Assembly: GCA_036832975.1 (NCBI GenBank)
Contig: DAITQM010000005.1
Location: 54,815 to 118,814, forward strand
Length of the DNA: 64,000 nucleotides
Direction of reading: 5' to 3'
DNA from: DAITQM01 sp036832975
GTDB taxonomy: Bacteria; Pseudomonadota; Gammaproteobacteria; Xanthomonadales; Wenzhouxiangellaceae
The notes under the pieces are model-generated. The model was not told the origin of the DNA. It made no database searches and saw only the letters and a program-made list of their open reading frames with translations. Positions within the stretch are counted from its first letter, which is position 1. Each line of letters begins with the position of its first letter. A program made the position numbers and the translations under genes. Shown piece by piece: positions 8,468-16,731 of this stretch.

Positions 8468-10139
8468 GCGCGGCTCCGCCGTTCTCGATGCGATAGACCT
8501 GGTCGGCGATGTCGATCAGCGCTGGCCGGTGGGAAACGGCGAGGATGGTCAGGGCGCCGCGCAGCCGTTGCAGCGTGCGGGCGATGCCGGTCTCGCTGAG
8601 CGGGTCGAGGGCGCTGGTCGCTTCGTCGAGGATCAAAAGCAGCGGGCGATGGACCAGGGCGCGGGCGATCACAATGCGCTGGCGCTGGCCGCCGGACAAC
8701 AGCCCGCCGTGTTCGCCGACCGGCGTTTCCATGCCGGCCGGCAATTCGCTGACGAAATCCCAGGCTTCGGCGGCGTGCAATGCAGCTTCGACCGCACCGC
8801 GGTCGATCGCCGGATCGCCGAGCGTGATGTTGTGGCGCACTGTATCGTGCAGCAGCAACGTTTCCTGCGGCACGTAACCGAGGCGCCGCCGCCAGGCCTG
8901 GATGTCTAATTCAGCGAGTGGCCGGCCGTCGATCAGCACCTGGCCTGATTCCGGCGTCACCAGGCCGGCGACCAGATCGACGATCGTCGTCTTGCCGCCG
9001 CCCGACGGCCCGGTCAGCGTCGTGATCCGGCCGGCCGGGATGACGAGGTCGATGTCTTGCAAGACCCGTTCGCGGTCGTAGTTCACGGTGACCCGCTGCA
9101 AGCGGATTTCGCGTTCGAATACCGGCGGCGCCGTGCCGTGGTGCGCTTCCCGGGCCTGCCGCGCCTCGTCGATCGCGGCGCGGATCGCGAAATAGGCGCT
9201 TTCGCTGCCGGCCATTTCCTGGTATTGGCGTTGCGTCTTGTTGAGTTGGATCAGCGCCCGGACCAACAGCAGCAGCAGGAAGGTCAACGGCGCAACCAGC
9301 AGGCCGAAGTTCACGACCGCGATGTACAGACCGAACATGCCGAGTGTGACGAGCAGGGGTTCCTGTCCCGAGCGCAGCGCTTCTTTGCTCAGGACCTGTT
9401 TTTGCAGCGCCCGGTTGAGGTCGCGCGTCTGGTTCTGCAGCACCTGATCGCCTTGTTGTTCGCGGGCCATCGCCTTCAGCGGCTTGACCGAGTGCAAAAG
9501 ATCGGTCAGACCGGCGAGCAGTTGGCGTTGCAGTTCGGTCTGCCTGAGGCCGGCGCGGCGCGTCATGCGCACCAGCCAGTTCAACATCAGCAGCACCAGC
9601 GCACCGCCGGCGATCGCGATCGACGCGACGCGCCACGAGACATAGAGCGCCACTCCGGCGGCGACCAGCGCCTGCATGAACCAGGCGACCATCCGGGCGC
9701 CTTGCAGATAAGCTTCGGAGGCGCGCATCGCTTCGGTGGCGACGGCGTTGGCCAGCGCCCCGGTCGATTGGCGGTGGAAATAGCTCCACCGCGCTTCGGT
9801 CAGCGCGTGCAGCAGATCGAGTCTGAGGTCGGTCGCCGCCCGGGCGACGGTAAAGCCGACCTGCGTGTTGGCGATCATCAACAACATCGCTTTCAGCCAC
9901 ATCCCGGCGGCGAACAGCAGCATCAGATTGCCGATGGTCGGCGTCAGGCTCAGCCCGCCCATGAGCGCCGTCAACCATTCCGGCATTTTGCCGACGGCTT
10001 CCGGATCCTGTGCCATTTCGAGCATTGGAAACAGGGCGGTAAGACCGATCCCGTCGAACACCCCGGACAGCGCCAGAGCGACGAGCATGAAAACGGTCCG
10101 CGCCCGATACTGGCGGGCCAGGCTGAGAAGAAGTCGCAT
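8460..10139 (-). CDS. MsbA/PglK-like ABC exporter (fused membrane and ATPase domains)
   Basis: A 559-residue type IV ABC half-transporter. Six membrane helices occupy roughly residues 5-310; then come Walker A GPSGGGKTT, signature LSGGQRQRIVIARAL, Walker B LLLILDEATSALD and the H-loop SHR. I start it at ATG 10139 (MRLLLSLARQYRAR) rather than the longer 10178 start, because this matches the family N-terminus and avoids overlap with the divergent kinase. It presumably works as a homodimer flipping a lipid or lipid-linked molecule across the inner membrane. Between the nucleotidyltransferase and the kinase, a sphingolipid substrate is a reasonable guess; a glycan-lipid flippase is the alternative. 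Confidence 0.88.
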   Translation of the reverse strand: MRLLLSLARQYRARTVFMLVALALSGVFDGIGLTALFPMLEMAQDPEAVGKMPEWLTALMGGLSLTPTIGNLMLLFAAGMWLKAMLLMIANTQVGFTVARAATDLRLDLLHALTEARWSYFHRQSTGALANAVATEAMRASEAYLQGARMVAWFMQALVAAGVALYVSWRVASIAIAGGALVLLMLNWLVRMTRRAGLRQTELQRQLLAGLTDLLHSVKPLKAMAREQQGDQVLQNQTRDLNRALQKQVLSKEALRSGQEPLLVTLGMFGLYIAVVNFGLLVAPLTFLLLLLVRALIQLNKTQRQYQEMAGSESAYFAIRAAIDEARQAREAHHGTAPPVFEREIRLQRVTVNYDRERVLQDIDLVIPAGRITTLTGPSGGGKTTIVDLVAGLVTPESGQVLIDGRPLAELDIQAWRRRLGYVPQETLLLHDTVRHNITLGDPAIDRGAVEAALHAAEAWDFVSELPAGMETPVGEHGGLLSGGQRQRIVIARALVHRPLLLILDEATSALDPLSETGIARTLQRLRGALTILAVSHRPALIDIADQVYRIENGGAAPI

Positions 10140-10260
10140 GAATTCAGTGCCGTGAGCGGATAAAATGCGCCGGTCCATTCGCCGGAGCGATTCTATTGTT
10201 CATTGTCTCATATCCCCAGCCGCTGGCGCGCCCCCCCACGGCCCACGGCGCGGGTTCAAA

Positions 10261-11214
10261 GTGAGCGCCGCGCGCCCCGTCCTGATCAGCAATCCGACGA
10301 GTTTCACTAACGAGCAGCGCGGTCAGGCGAAACTCGAATCGCTGGTTCTCGAGGCCGGCGGCCTGGTATTGAATGCCGCCGATGAAGCCGGGTTGAGTAC
10401 CGCGGTGACCCGCGCCTTGGCAGGGCCAGTCACGTTTTTGGCGATCAACGGCGGCGATGGTACGGTGCATGGCGTCGTTCACCGGCTGGCAGCCGCCGGC
10501 CGCCAGGCGGAGGTGCCGCTCTTGGTCCTGAGCGGAGGGCGGACCAACGTGATCGCCGCCGACCTGGGAACGGGTGGGCGGCGCGCCGCCCGGCTCGCAA
10601 GCCGGCTGGCCGCCTGGCGGCACGGTCAGGGCCGCGAGACGCTCCGTCCCTGTCTCCAGTTGAACCTCGGCAATGGCGAGACCTGCCACGGTTTTTTATT
10701 GAACGCCGCCGGCTTGGCGGCGGCGATCGAGGACTGCTGGGCATTTCGCCAGCGGTATCGCCGGTTCGGTATGCACGGCGGCACCGGCACCGGCACCTGG
10801 GTCGCCAAAAAACTGCTCGCCGCCAGCCTCGGCCGCCCGGTCTTGCGCAGTTGCGCGGCGTCGTTGATCTGGGACGGCAGGCAGGTCGCCGACCGCCTGT
10901 TTGTGCTGAGCGCCACGACGCACCGGCGCCTGCCGCTCGGCGTTCAGCCGTACTGGGGCGCCGCGGAGGGCGACCTCAAGGTGACGGCGATCGGCGGCCT
11001 GGCCTGCGGCTTTCAGCGCCGCTTGCCGGCCCTGTTGCTCGGTCGCGGCGGGCGCTACCGTGATGACCCCGGTTATCTCAGCGACCCGGCCACGGAACTG
11101 CAACTGATCGCTGGCGAGGAACTGGTCTTCCACCTCGACGGCGAAAGCCACCGGCTGCCGGCCGGCGGCGAGATGACCATCAATCGCGGGCCGGATATCC
11201 GATTTGTGGCGTGA
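10261..11214 (+). CDS. Diacylglycerol/ceramide kinase-like lipid kinase
   Basis: A 317-residue protein from GTG 10261. The longer ATG at 10165 would overlap the divergent promoter, and the conserved domain begins right after the GTG (VLISNPTS). The nucleotide-binding GGDGT motif is at residues 64-68, followed by a SGGRTNVIAADL loop, a variant of the GTGNDxA motif of DAG kinases. The C-terminal beta-sandwich ends with FHLDGESHRLPAG, matching the DGE-containing region of YegS-type kinases. Bacterial ceramide kinase (CpgB) of Caulobacter is in this superfamily and lies in the sphingolipid locus, so ceramide phosphorylation is the favoured role. Activity on DAG cannot be excluded. Confidence 0.75.
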   Translation: MSAARPVLISNPTSFTNEQRGQAKLESLVLEAGGLVLNAADEAGLSTAVTRALAGPVTFLAINGGDGTVHGVVHRLAAAGRQAEVPLLVLSGGRTNVIAADLGTGGRRAARLASRLAAWRHGQGRETLRPCLQLNLGNGETCHGFLLNAAGLAAAIEDCWAFRQRYRRFGMHGGTGTGTWVAKKLLAASLGRPVLRSCAASLIWDGRQVADRLFVLSATTHRRLPLGVQPYWGAAEGDLKVTAIGGLACGFQRRLPALLLGRGGRYRDDPGYLSDPATELQLIAGEELVFHLDGESHRLPAGGEMTINRGPDIRFVA

Positions 11215-11222
11215 GGCGCCTG

Positions 11223-12170
11223 TTAAATCCGGCCGCCGGCATCCAGATCCTGTTCGAGTTCAATGGCCACGCGGCCCTCGGCCGTCCGCCGCCGGGTGCG
11301 CCACTGGACCTTGGTTCCCGCACTTGGGGAAGCATCGACCCCAAGTTCCAACTCCAATGTTTCTCCGGCTTCGAGGGCGATCGGCTCGCTGAGCGGCAGG
11401 TAGATTTGCTCCCAGTGCGTCGGGGCTGCATCGGGGGCAGTGTCGAGGGTGATGCCGGCGTGGATCTCGCACCGCCACCAGGCGGCGAAGCCGTGGACCA
11501 CCACGGCCGGCGACGGTTGGCCTGTGATGGCCCAGGAAACCCGGCCGTGGCGGGCACTGGCTGGCGGCCGGGCGGCGCGGAAGTCGATGTTGTCCCACCG
11601 CCGCGCCGCGGCAGGCAACAATTGCGCCGGATCAACACGACGCACATAAAGATTGTTCAGACTCATGCGCCGGGCGGCCGCCAGGTCGAGACCGTAACCG
11701 ACGTGATCCCAGATGCACAATTCATCCCGGAAGGAAGGCGCGCGCAAGGGCGCGACATATTGTTCGAGTCCGGCCGGCATCATTACGCCGCCGGGTTTCA
11801 ACAAGCGGCGGGCGTCGTTCAAGGTCTCGACGATTTGTTCTTCGAGGGCGAAATTGCCCAGGGTTTCGGAGACGATGACATCGGCCGGTGGCAGACCGCC
11901 GACCGCGGTCGAATGGTCGTTGAGGAATACCAGTCGATCGAGGCCGTTGTCGGCGGCGAGCCGTTCGGCGAGGGACAGCACCGGCCCGTCGTCGATCAAA
12001 AACACTTCGCGCGCCCCGAGACGGCGCGCCAGGAAGCCGAGAAACCCGGTGCCGGCGCCGATATCGATGACGATGCTTTCGCCGGGCACGACGACCGCTG
12101 CCAGGGCCCGTTCCCAGGCGGCGTTGCGCCGGCGGTCGGCGAGCAGAGTGCGGTGATATTCGATGAACAT
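11223..12170 (-). CDS. PRMT-like SAM-dependent methyltransferase
   Basis: A 315-residue class I methyltransferase. Motif I is VIDIGAGTGFLG (residues 34-45). A SETLGNFALEE segment near 121-131 resembles the double-E loop of protein arginine methyltransferases, and the C-terminal half forms the beta-barrel-like region seen in PRMTs. Bacterial members mostly have unknown substrates. It is tail-to-tail with the lipid kinase (8 bases between stops) and divergent from tpiA. It may be unrelated to the ceramide locus. Confidence 0.75.
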   Translation of the reverse strand: MFIEYHRTLLADRRRNAAWERALAAVVVPGESIVIDIGAGTGFLGFLARRLGAREVFLIDDGPVLSLAERLAADNGLDRLVFLNDHSTAVGGLPPADVIVSETLGNFALEEQIVETLNDARRLLKPGGVMMPAGLEQYVAPLRAPSFRDELCIWDHVGYGLDLAAARRMSLNNLYVRRVDPAQLLPAAARRWDNIDFRAARPPASARHGRVSWAITGQPSPAVVVHGFAAWWRCEIHAGITLDTAPDAAPTHWEQIYLPLSEPIALEAGETLELELGVDASPSAGTKVQWRTRRRTAEGRVAIELEQDLDAGGRI

Positions 12171-12216
12171 GATGGCGTATCCAGAAACGGCGGTTCATTT
12201 TACGCGGCCGTGGACC

Positions 12217-12249
12217 TATACTCTCCCGCCAAAAGCCGCCTCTGGCGGG
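12217..12249 (+). promoter_or_regulatory. Candidate tpiA promoter -10 and leader hairpin
   Basis: A TATACT hexamer at 12217-12222 is followed by CCCGCC (12225-12230) and GGCGGG (12244-12249), which can form a hairpin early in the tpiA transcript. The -35 at the right distance (TTCATT, 12194-12199) is weak, so this is a tentative call. Confidence 0.3.
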
Positions 12250-12264
12250 TGAATGGAGAAGAAG

Positions 12265-13032
12265 ATGCGCAGTAAACTGGTGATCGGCAACTGGAAAATG
12301 AACGGTTCGACGGCCATGGCGAACGCCCTGGTCAACGCCGCCGGCAAGCACCTGCCGCCAACAGACCGGGTCGAGGTCGCGGTCCTGCCACCTTTTCCAT
12401 ATCTCGCGAAGGTGCGCGATCTGGCGGCCGGCAGTGCGCTGAACTGGGGGGCGCAGGACGTTTCGGCGCACGACGAAGGGGCGCATACCGGCGAGGTGGC
12501 GGCGGCGATGCTCGCCGAGTTCGGCTGCCGTTTCGTCCTGGTCGGGCATTCCGAGCGCCGCCATGAATGCGGTGAGGATGACCGCCTGATCGCCGCCAAG
12601 TTCGCCGCCGCCCGGCGCGCTGGGCTGACGCCGGTGTTGTGCGTCGGCGAGACGCGCGATGAACGCGAGGCGGGCAATACCTTCGCGGTCGTCGAACGGC
12701 AGCTCGAAACGGTGGCCGACCATAACGGGATAGCCGCTTTCGCCGCGGCCGTGGTCGCCTACGAACCGGTGTGGGCGATCGGCACCGGCTTGACCGCGAC
12801 GCCGGAGCAAGCGGCCGAAGTGCACGGTCGCATCCGCTCGTTTTGCGCCGCGCTGGATGATACAATAGCCGCCGGACTGCGCATTCTGTACGGCGGCAGT
12901 GTCAAGCCCGACAATGCCGTTCAGCTTTTCGCCGAACCCGAGATCGATGGCGGTCTGATCGGTGGCGCGTCATTGAATGCGGAGCACTTTACGGCGATCG
13001 TCCAGGCCGCAGCCAGCGGCCCGCGGCGGTAA
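12265..13032 (+). CDS. tpiA: Triosephosphate isomerase
   Basis: A 255-residue TIM-barrel enzyme that interconverts dihydroxyacetone phosphate and glyceraldehyde 3-phosphate. The catalytic residues are visible: Asn9 and Lys11 in IGNWKMN, the histidine of VGHSERR, and the glutamate of AYEPVWAIGTG, plus the phosphate-binding YGGSVKPDN and GGLIGGASL loops. I use ATG 12265, six bases after GGAG, rather than the in-frame ATG at 12253. It is followed by secG and tRNA-Leu, a common proteobacterial order. Confidence 0.97.
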   Translation: MRSKLVIGNWKMNGSTAMANALVNAAGKHLPPTDRVEVAVLPPFPYLAKVRDLAAGSALNWGAQDVSAHDEGAHTGEVAAAMLAEFGCRFVLVGHSERRHECGEDDRLIAAKFAAARRAGLTPVLCVGETRDEREAGNTFAVVERQLETVADHNGIAAFAAAVVAYEPVWAIGTGLTATPEQAAEVHGRIRSFCAALDDTIAAGLRILYGGSVKPDNAVQLFAEPEIDGGLIGGASLNAEHFTAIVQAAASGPRR

Positions 13033-13067
13033 GGCCGCCGCCATTACTGAAAGAAAGCCGAATTCAC

Positions 13068-13499
13068 ATGTTGCAAGTATTGATTATTATCGATGTGCTG
13101 ATCGCGATCGCGATGATCGCGCTGATCTTGTTGCAGCGCGGCCCCGGTGCCACCGCCGGCGCGGCGTTCGGCAGCGGCGCCTCGGGTACGGTGTTCGGCG
13201 CCCGCGGCTCGGCCAACTTCCTGAGCCGCACGACCGGCGCTCTGGCCACCGCGTTTTTCGTTGTGACGCTGTTGATGGCGGTGCTCGCCGCCGAGCAGGC
13301 GAGGAAGCTGAGCGACGGCGATCTCGGCGTGCTGGCGGCACCGGCCGAGCAGCCGGCCGGCGACGCCGCGTTCGATTCAACCGGCACTCCGGCGCCGGCC
13401 GCCGAACCCGGCGGCGATCCATCCGGCGACGATCAATCCGGTGGTGATCCATCCGGCGAGCGGCCTGCCGTTCCGGGTGGCACCGATCCGGCGGCGTAA
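13068..13499 (+). CDS. secG: Preprotein translocase subunit SecG
   Basis: A 143-residue SecG with two membrane segments (about residues 1-20 and 53-75) around the conserved LLQRGPGATAGAAFGSGASG-type loop. SecG assists SecYEG in protein export. The C-terminal tail, residues 90-143, is long, acidic and rich in Ala, Pro and Gly with GGDPSGDDQSGGDPSG-type repeats; it is longer than the core family and probably disordered. It lies 35 bases after tpiA and is the last protein gene before tRNA-Leu and the nuo operon. Confidence 0.95.
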   Translation: MLQVLIIIDVLIAIAMIALILLQRGPGATAGAAFGSGASGTVFGARGSANFLSRTTGALATAFFVVTLLMAVLAAEQARKLSDGDLGVLAAPAEQPAGDAAFDSTGTPAPAAEPGGDPSGDDQSGGDPSGERPAVPGGTDPAA

Positions 13500-13524
13500 A
13501 TTCCGCCTGTTGTTTTATCTCTTT

Positions 13525-13605
13525 AGGAAGCTCTGATTAATCCGTCCAGGATGGATCAGAACACGGAACTTGAAAGGCACGACATTCAATTTCCTTAGAG
13601 TTTCC
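13525..13605. repeat. Short inverted-repeat remnant downstream of secG
   Basis: The left edge reads AGGAAGCTCTGATTAA and the right edge TTAGAGTTTCCTT; these are imperfect inverted repeats about 80 bases apart. The left end resembles IS-type termini (GGAAGCTCTGA). It is probably a remnant of another non-autonomous element, directly next to the family B copy. Confidence 0.3.
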
Positions 13606-13764
13606 TTAACAGGCTGTTGAAAAACAGCCTGTTAATCCGGGCCACGGATGGCCCGGCGAAATCAGGCGCTCCTTAGCGGCTGATTTCGGGAGCGCAGCGA
13701 AAGTCGCGCCTTTCGCAAGCGACGTTGAAAAACGCCAGGATGGCGTTTTTCAACAACCTGTTAA
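13606..13764 (+). mobile_element. Family B MITE-like element, full copy 1
   Basis: A 151-base core (13610-13760) is flanked by direct TTAA duplications (13606-13609 and 13761-13764). The ends are inverted repeats, CAGGCTGTTGAAAAAC against GTTTTTCAACAACCTG, with one mismatch. The inside is a run of hairpins: the CAGGCTGTT/AACAGCCTG end hairpin, CCGGGCCA/TGGCCCGG, AAATCAG/CTGATTT, a GCGAAAG/CTTTCGC-type stem, and GAAAAACGCCA/TGGCGTTTTTC. No ORF is inside. A near-identical copy lies in the opposite orientation at 53659-53817. The element ends 3 bases before the tRNA-Leu 5' end. Confidence 0.8.
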
Positions 13765-13767
13765 CAT

Positions 13768-13852
13768 GCCGAAGTGGTGGAATTGGTAGACACGCTGTCT
13801 TGAGGGGGCAGTGGGGCAACCCGTGCCGGTTCGAGTCCGGCCTTCGGCACCA
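13768..13852 (+). tRNA. tRNA-Leu (anticodon GAG), with encoded CCA
   Basis: An 85-base cloverleaf including CCA. The acceptor stem GCCGAAG pairs with CTTCGGC before ACCA; the anticodon stem CTGTC/GGCAG encloses loop TTGAGGG giving anticodon GAG. A leucine-type extra arm is built around GGGCAACCC, and the T arm is GCCGGTTCGAGTCCGGC. It decodes CUC/CUU. It lies between secG and nuoA, a conserved neighbourhood, but here a mobile element has been inserted just upstream of its 5' end. Confidence 0.97.
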
Positions 13853-13881
13853 GCTTGTGCCATTTTGCGTCTGGAAACGAA

Positions 13882-14238
13882 ATGCTTGAACAATACTTTC
13901 CGGTTCTTTTGTTTCTTTTCATTGCGATAGCCATCGCCGGCGGCATGCTGGCCGCCGGCTTCGTGCTCGGCCCGCGCCGCCCCGATCCGGAAAAACTCTC
14001 GCCTTACGAATGCGGCTTCGAAGCGTTCGAAGACGCTCGGCTCAAGTTCGACGTGCGTTATTACCTGGTCGCCATCCTGTTCATCATTTTCGATCTGGAA
14101 ATCGCTTTTCTCTTTCCGTGGGCCGTGGCCCTCGACGGCCTCGGCTTGACGGCGTTGCTGGCGATGTCCTTCTTTCTTTTACTGCTCGTGGTCGGTTTTA
14201 TTTACGAGTGGCGGAAAGGAGCACTGCAATGGGAGTGA
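13882..14238 (+). CDS. nuoA: NADH-quinone oxidoreductase subunit A
   Basis: A 118-residue membrane subunit of complex I with three membrane helices and the family signatures SPYECGFE and KFDVRYYLVAILFIIFDLE. The start ATG 13882 follows CTGGAAACGA; the ORF can be extended nine codons upstream without support. It is the first gene of a 14-gene operon nuoA-N in canonical order and overlaps nuoB by 10 bases. Confidence 0.96.
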   Translation: MLEQYFPVLLFLFIAIAIAGGMLAAGFVLGPRRPDPEKLSPYECGFEAFEDARLKFDVRYYLVAILFIIFDLEIAFLFPWAVALDGLGLTALLAMSFFLLLLVVGFIYEWRKGALQWE

Positions 14239-14759
14239 TCGCCCGCGGCCCGGTCGATGACATCCTGCGTCCCGGCGGCGACGGCGCGCCCCTCGACCGG
14301 GGATTCGTGACGACGTCGCTGGATTTTCTGATCAATTGGGCGCGTACCGGGTCGATGTGGCCGATGACCTTCGGCCTGGCCTGCTGCGCCGTGGAAATGA
14401 TGCACGCTGGCGCGGCGCGTTACGACCTCGATCGTTTCGGCATCGTCTTTCGCCCCAGCCCGCGCCAGTCGGACGTGATGATCGTCGCCGGCACGCTGGT
14501 CAACAAAATGGCGCCGGCGTTGCGCAAGGTCTACGACCAGATGCCCGATCCCAAATGGGTCATATCGATGGGTTCGTGCGCCAATGGCGGCGGTTATTAC
14601 CATTACTCCTACGCCGTGACCCGCGGTTGCGACCGCGTCGTGCCGGTCGATATTTACGTTCCCGGCTGCCCGCCCACCGCCGAGGCGTTGATCTGGGGCA
14701 TTCTACAATTGCAGAAAAAAATCCGCCGCACCAATACGATCGCCGGGCCGCGTACATGA
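14229..14759 (+). CDS. nuoB: NADH-quinone oxidoreductase subunit B
   Basis: A 176-residue peripheral-arm subunit holding the N2 [4Fe-4S] cluster that gives electrons to quinone. Cluster cysteines are visible in GLACCAVEMM, SMGSCANGGG and VPGCPPTAE. The start ATG 14229 gives the family's normal N-terminus; a longer frame from 14010 lies inside nuoA. It is coupled to nuoC by a 4-base ATGA overlap. Confidence 0.97.
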   Translation: MGVIARGPVDDILRPGGDGAPLDRGFVTTSLDFLINWARTGSMWPMTFGLACCAVEMMHAGAARYDLDRFGIVFRPSPRQSDVMIVAGTLVNKMAPALRKVYDQMPDPKWVISMGSCANGGGYYHYSYAVTRGCDRVVPVDIYVPGCPPTAEALIWGILQLQKKIRRTNTIAGPRT

Positions 14760-15478
14760 ACGAAACCGCCGTTCCGGAATTGACCGCCCGCTTGACGGCG
14801 TTTTTCGGCGACCGTCTCGACGGCGTCGCGACCGGCGCCGACGGGATCGTGACCCTCGAAGTGCCCGTTGCCCGCTGGCGCGAAGTAGCACTCGACTTGC
14901 GGGACGGCGCCGTGATCGCTTGCCGCCAGTTGACTGATTTATGCGGCATCGACTATCTGAGCTACGGCCAGGACGAATGGGCGACCAGCGACGAGGCGAC
15001 CAGCAGCGGTTTCAGCCGCGGCGTCGATGCCCAGGGGCCGGGACGCTTCGGCTGGGACGAGCGCCCGGCGGCCGGCGACCCGGCGCGGCGCTTCGCGGTC
15101 GTTGCCCACCTTTTGTCGCACGAGCACAACCGGCGCTTAAGAATGCGCTGCTATGCGGTGGATGACGATCTGCCGATGATTCCGAGTCTGGTCGAGGTCT
15201 GGCCGGGCGCCGCCTGGTTCGAACGCGAGGCGTTCGATCTTTTCGGCATCGTTTTCGATGGCCACCCGGATTTGCGCCGCATCCTCACCGATTACGGTTT
15301 TATCGGGCACCCGTTCCGCAAGGATTTCCCGCTGATCGGCAACGCCACGGTGCACTATGACCCCGAACAGCGGCGCGTGGTCTACGGCCCGGTCGAGATC
15401 GAACCGCGCGTGTTGGTGCCGAAAGTGGTCCGTCCGGGCAGCGCGCCGGCGGCGGACGATGAACGAGGACGGCGCTGA
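14756..15478 (+). CDS. nuoC: NADH-quinone oxidoreductase subunit C
   Basis: A 240-residue 30-kDa-type subunit of the complex I connecting arm. The family signature is ERE-AFDLFGIVFDGHPDLRRIL followed by GHPFRKDFPL. A linker rich in Asp, Glu, Gly and Ser (about residues 78-110) before the conserved VAHLLSHEHNRRLR block makes the N-terminal half slightly longer than usual. It is separate from nuoD (not fused as in enteric bacteria), overlapping it by one base (TGATG). Confidence 0.96.
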   Translation: MNETAVPELTARLTAFFGDRLDGVATGADGIVTLEVPVARWREVALDLRDGAVIACRQLTDLCGIDYLSYGQDEWATSDEATSSGFSRGVDAQGPGRFGWDERPAAGDPARRFAVVAHLLSHEHNRRLRMRCYAVDDDLPMIPSLVEVWPGAAWFEREAFDLFGIVFDGHPDLRRILTDYGFIGHPFRKDFPLIGNATVHYDPEQRRVVYGPVEIEPRVLVPKVVRPGSAPAADDERGRR

Positions 15479-16731
15479 TGGCCGAAATCCGCAATTACAC
15501 GATGAACTTCGGACCGCAGCACCCGGCGGCGCACGGCGTGCTGCGCCTGGTCCTCGAACTCGACGGCGAGGTCGTTCAGCGCGCCGATCCGCACATCGGC
15601 CTGCTGCACCGGGCGACCGAGAAGCTCGCCGAGAGCAAGCCCTACAACCAGTCGATCGGCTACATGGACCGCCTCGACTACATGTCGATGATGTGCAACG
15701 AGCACGCCTATGTGCGGGCCATCGAAACTCTGCTCGGCATCGAGGCGCCGCGCCGCGCGCAGTACATCAGAACCCTGTTCGACGAGATCACGCGGATTCT
15801 CAATCATCTGTTGTGGATCGGCGCCAACGGTCTCGACCTCGGGGCGATGACGCTATTTCTCTATGCCTTCCGCGAACGCGAACAACTGCTCGACTGTTAT
15901 GAGGCGGTTTCCGGGGCGCGCATGCACGCCACTTATTACCGGCCGGGCGGGGTGTACCGCGATCTGCCCGAGGCGATGCCTAAAATCACCGAGAGCCGCT
16001 GGCTCAAGGGCAAGGATCTGAAGCGCGCCAACGCCTGGCGCGAGGGTTCGCTGCTCGATTTTCTCGACGCTTTCAACCGCGATTTCGACCACAAGGTCGA
16101 TGAATACGAAACGCTGCTCACCGAAAACCGGATCTGGAAACAGCGCAACGTCGGCATCGGCGTGGTCAGCGTCGAGCAGGCACGGGCCCTCGGCTTCACC
16201 GGCCCGATGCTGCGCGCTTCGGGGGTCGCCTGGGATCTGCGCAAGATGCAGCCCTACGCCGCCTATGACGAAGTCGAGTTCGATGTCCCGGTCGGCACGA
16301 CCGGCGACTGCTACGACCGTTACCTGGTGCGGGTCGCCGAACTGCGCCAGGCTAACCGGATCATCGGCCAGTGCATCGATTGGCTGCGCCGCAACCCGGG
16401 CCCGGTGATGATCGGCGAACACAAAGTCGCGCCGCCGCCCCGGACCATGATGAAGCGCGACATGGAATCGCTGATCCATCATTTCAAACTGTTCAGCGAA
16501 GGGTATTGCGTGCCGGCCGGCGAGGTTTACTCGGCAGTCGAGGCGCCGAAAGGCGAGTTCGGATGCTACCTGGTTTCGGACGGCGCCAACAAACCGTTCC
16601 GCGTCCACCTTCGCGCCCCCGGCTTCGCCCATCTTGCGGCGCTCGACGAGATGACGCGCGGCCACATGCTGGCCGACGTCGTTGCAGTGATCGGCAGCCT
16701 GGATGTCGTTTTCGGGGAAATCGATCGATGA
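15478..16731 (+). CDS. nuoD: NADH-quinone oxidoreductase subunit D
   Basis: A 417-residue 49-kDa-type subunit that forms the quinone site with NuoB. The N-terminus MNFGPQHPAAHGVLRLVLEL and HIGLLHRATEKLAE are diagnostic, and the protein ends in the conserved SLDVVFGEIDR. Length is normal. It overlaps nuoE by four bases. Confidence 0.97.
   Translation: MAEIRNYTMNFGPQHPAAHGVLRLVLELDGEVVQRADPHIGLLHRATEKLAESKPYNQSIGYMDRLDYMSMMCNEHAYVRAIETLLGIEAPRRAQYIRTLFDEITRILNHLLWIGANGLDLGAMTLFLYAFREREQLLDCYEAVSGARMHATYYRPGGVYRDLPEAMPKITESRWLKGKDLKRANAWREGSLLDFLDAFNRDFDHKVDEYETLLTENRIWKQRNVGIGVVSVEQARALGFTGPMLRASGVAWDLRKMQPYAAYDEVEFDVPVGTTGDCYDRYLVRVAELRQANRIIGQCIDWLRRNPGPVMIGEHKVAPPPRTMMKRDMESLIHHFKLFSEGYCVPAGEVYSAVEAPKGEFGCYLVSDGANKPFRVHLRAPGFAHLAALDEMTRGHMLADVVAVIGSLDVVFGEIDR

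Noticed and set aside
10165..10260. N-terminal extension of the lipid kinase from ATG 10165
   Set aside because: It would run through the promoter space of the divergent ABC transporter and adds 32 residues unlike the family; the kinase domain starts right after GTG 10261.
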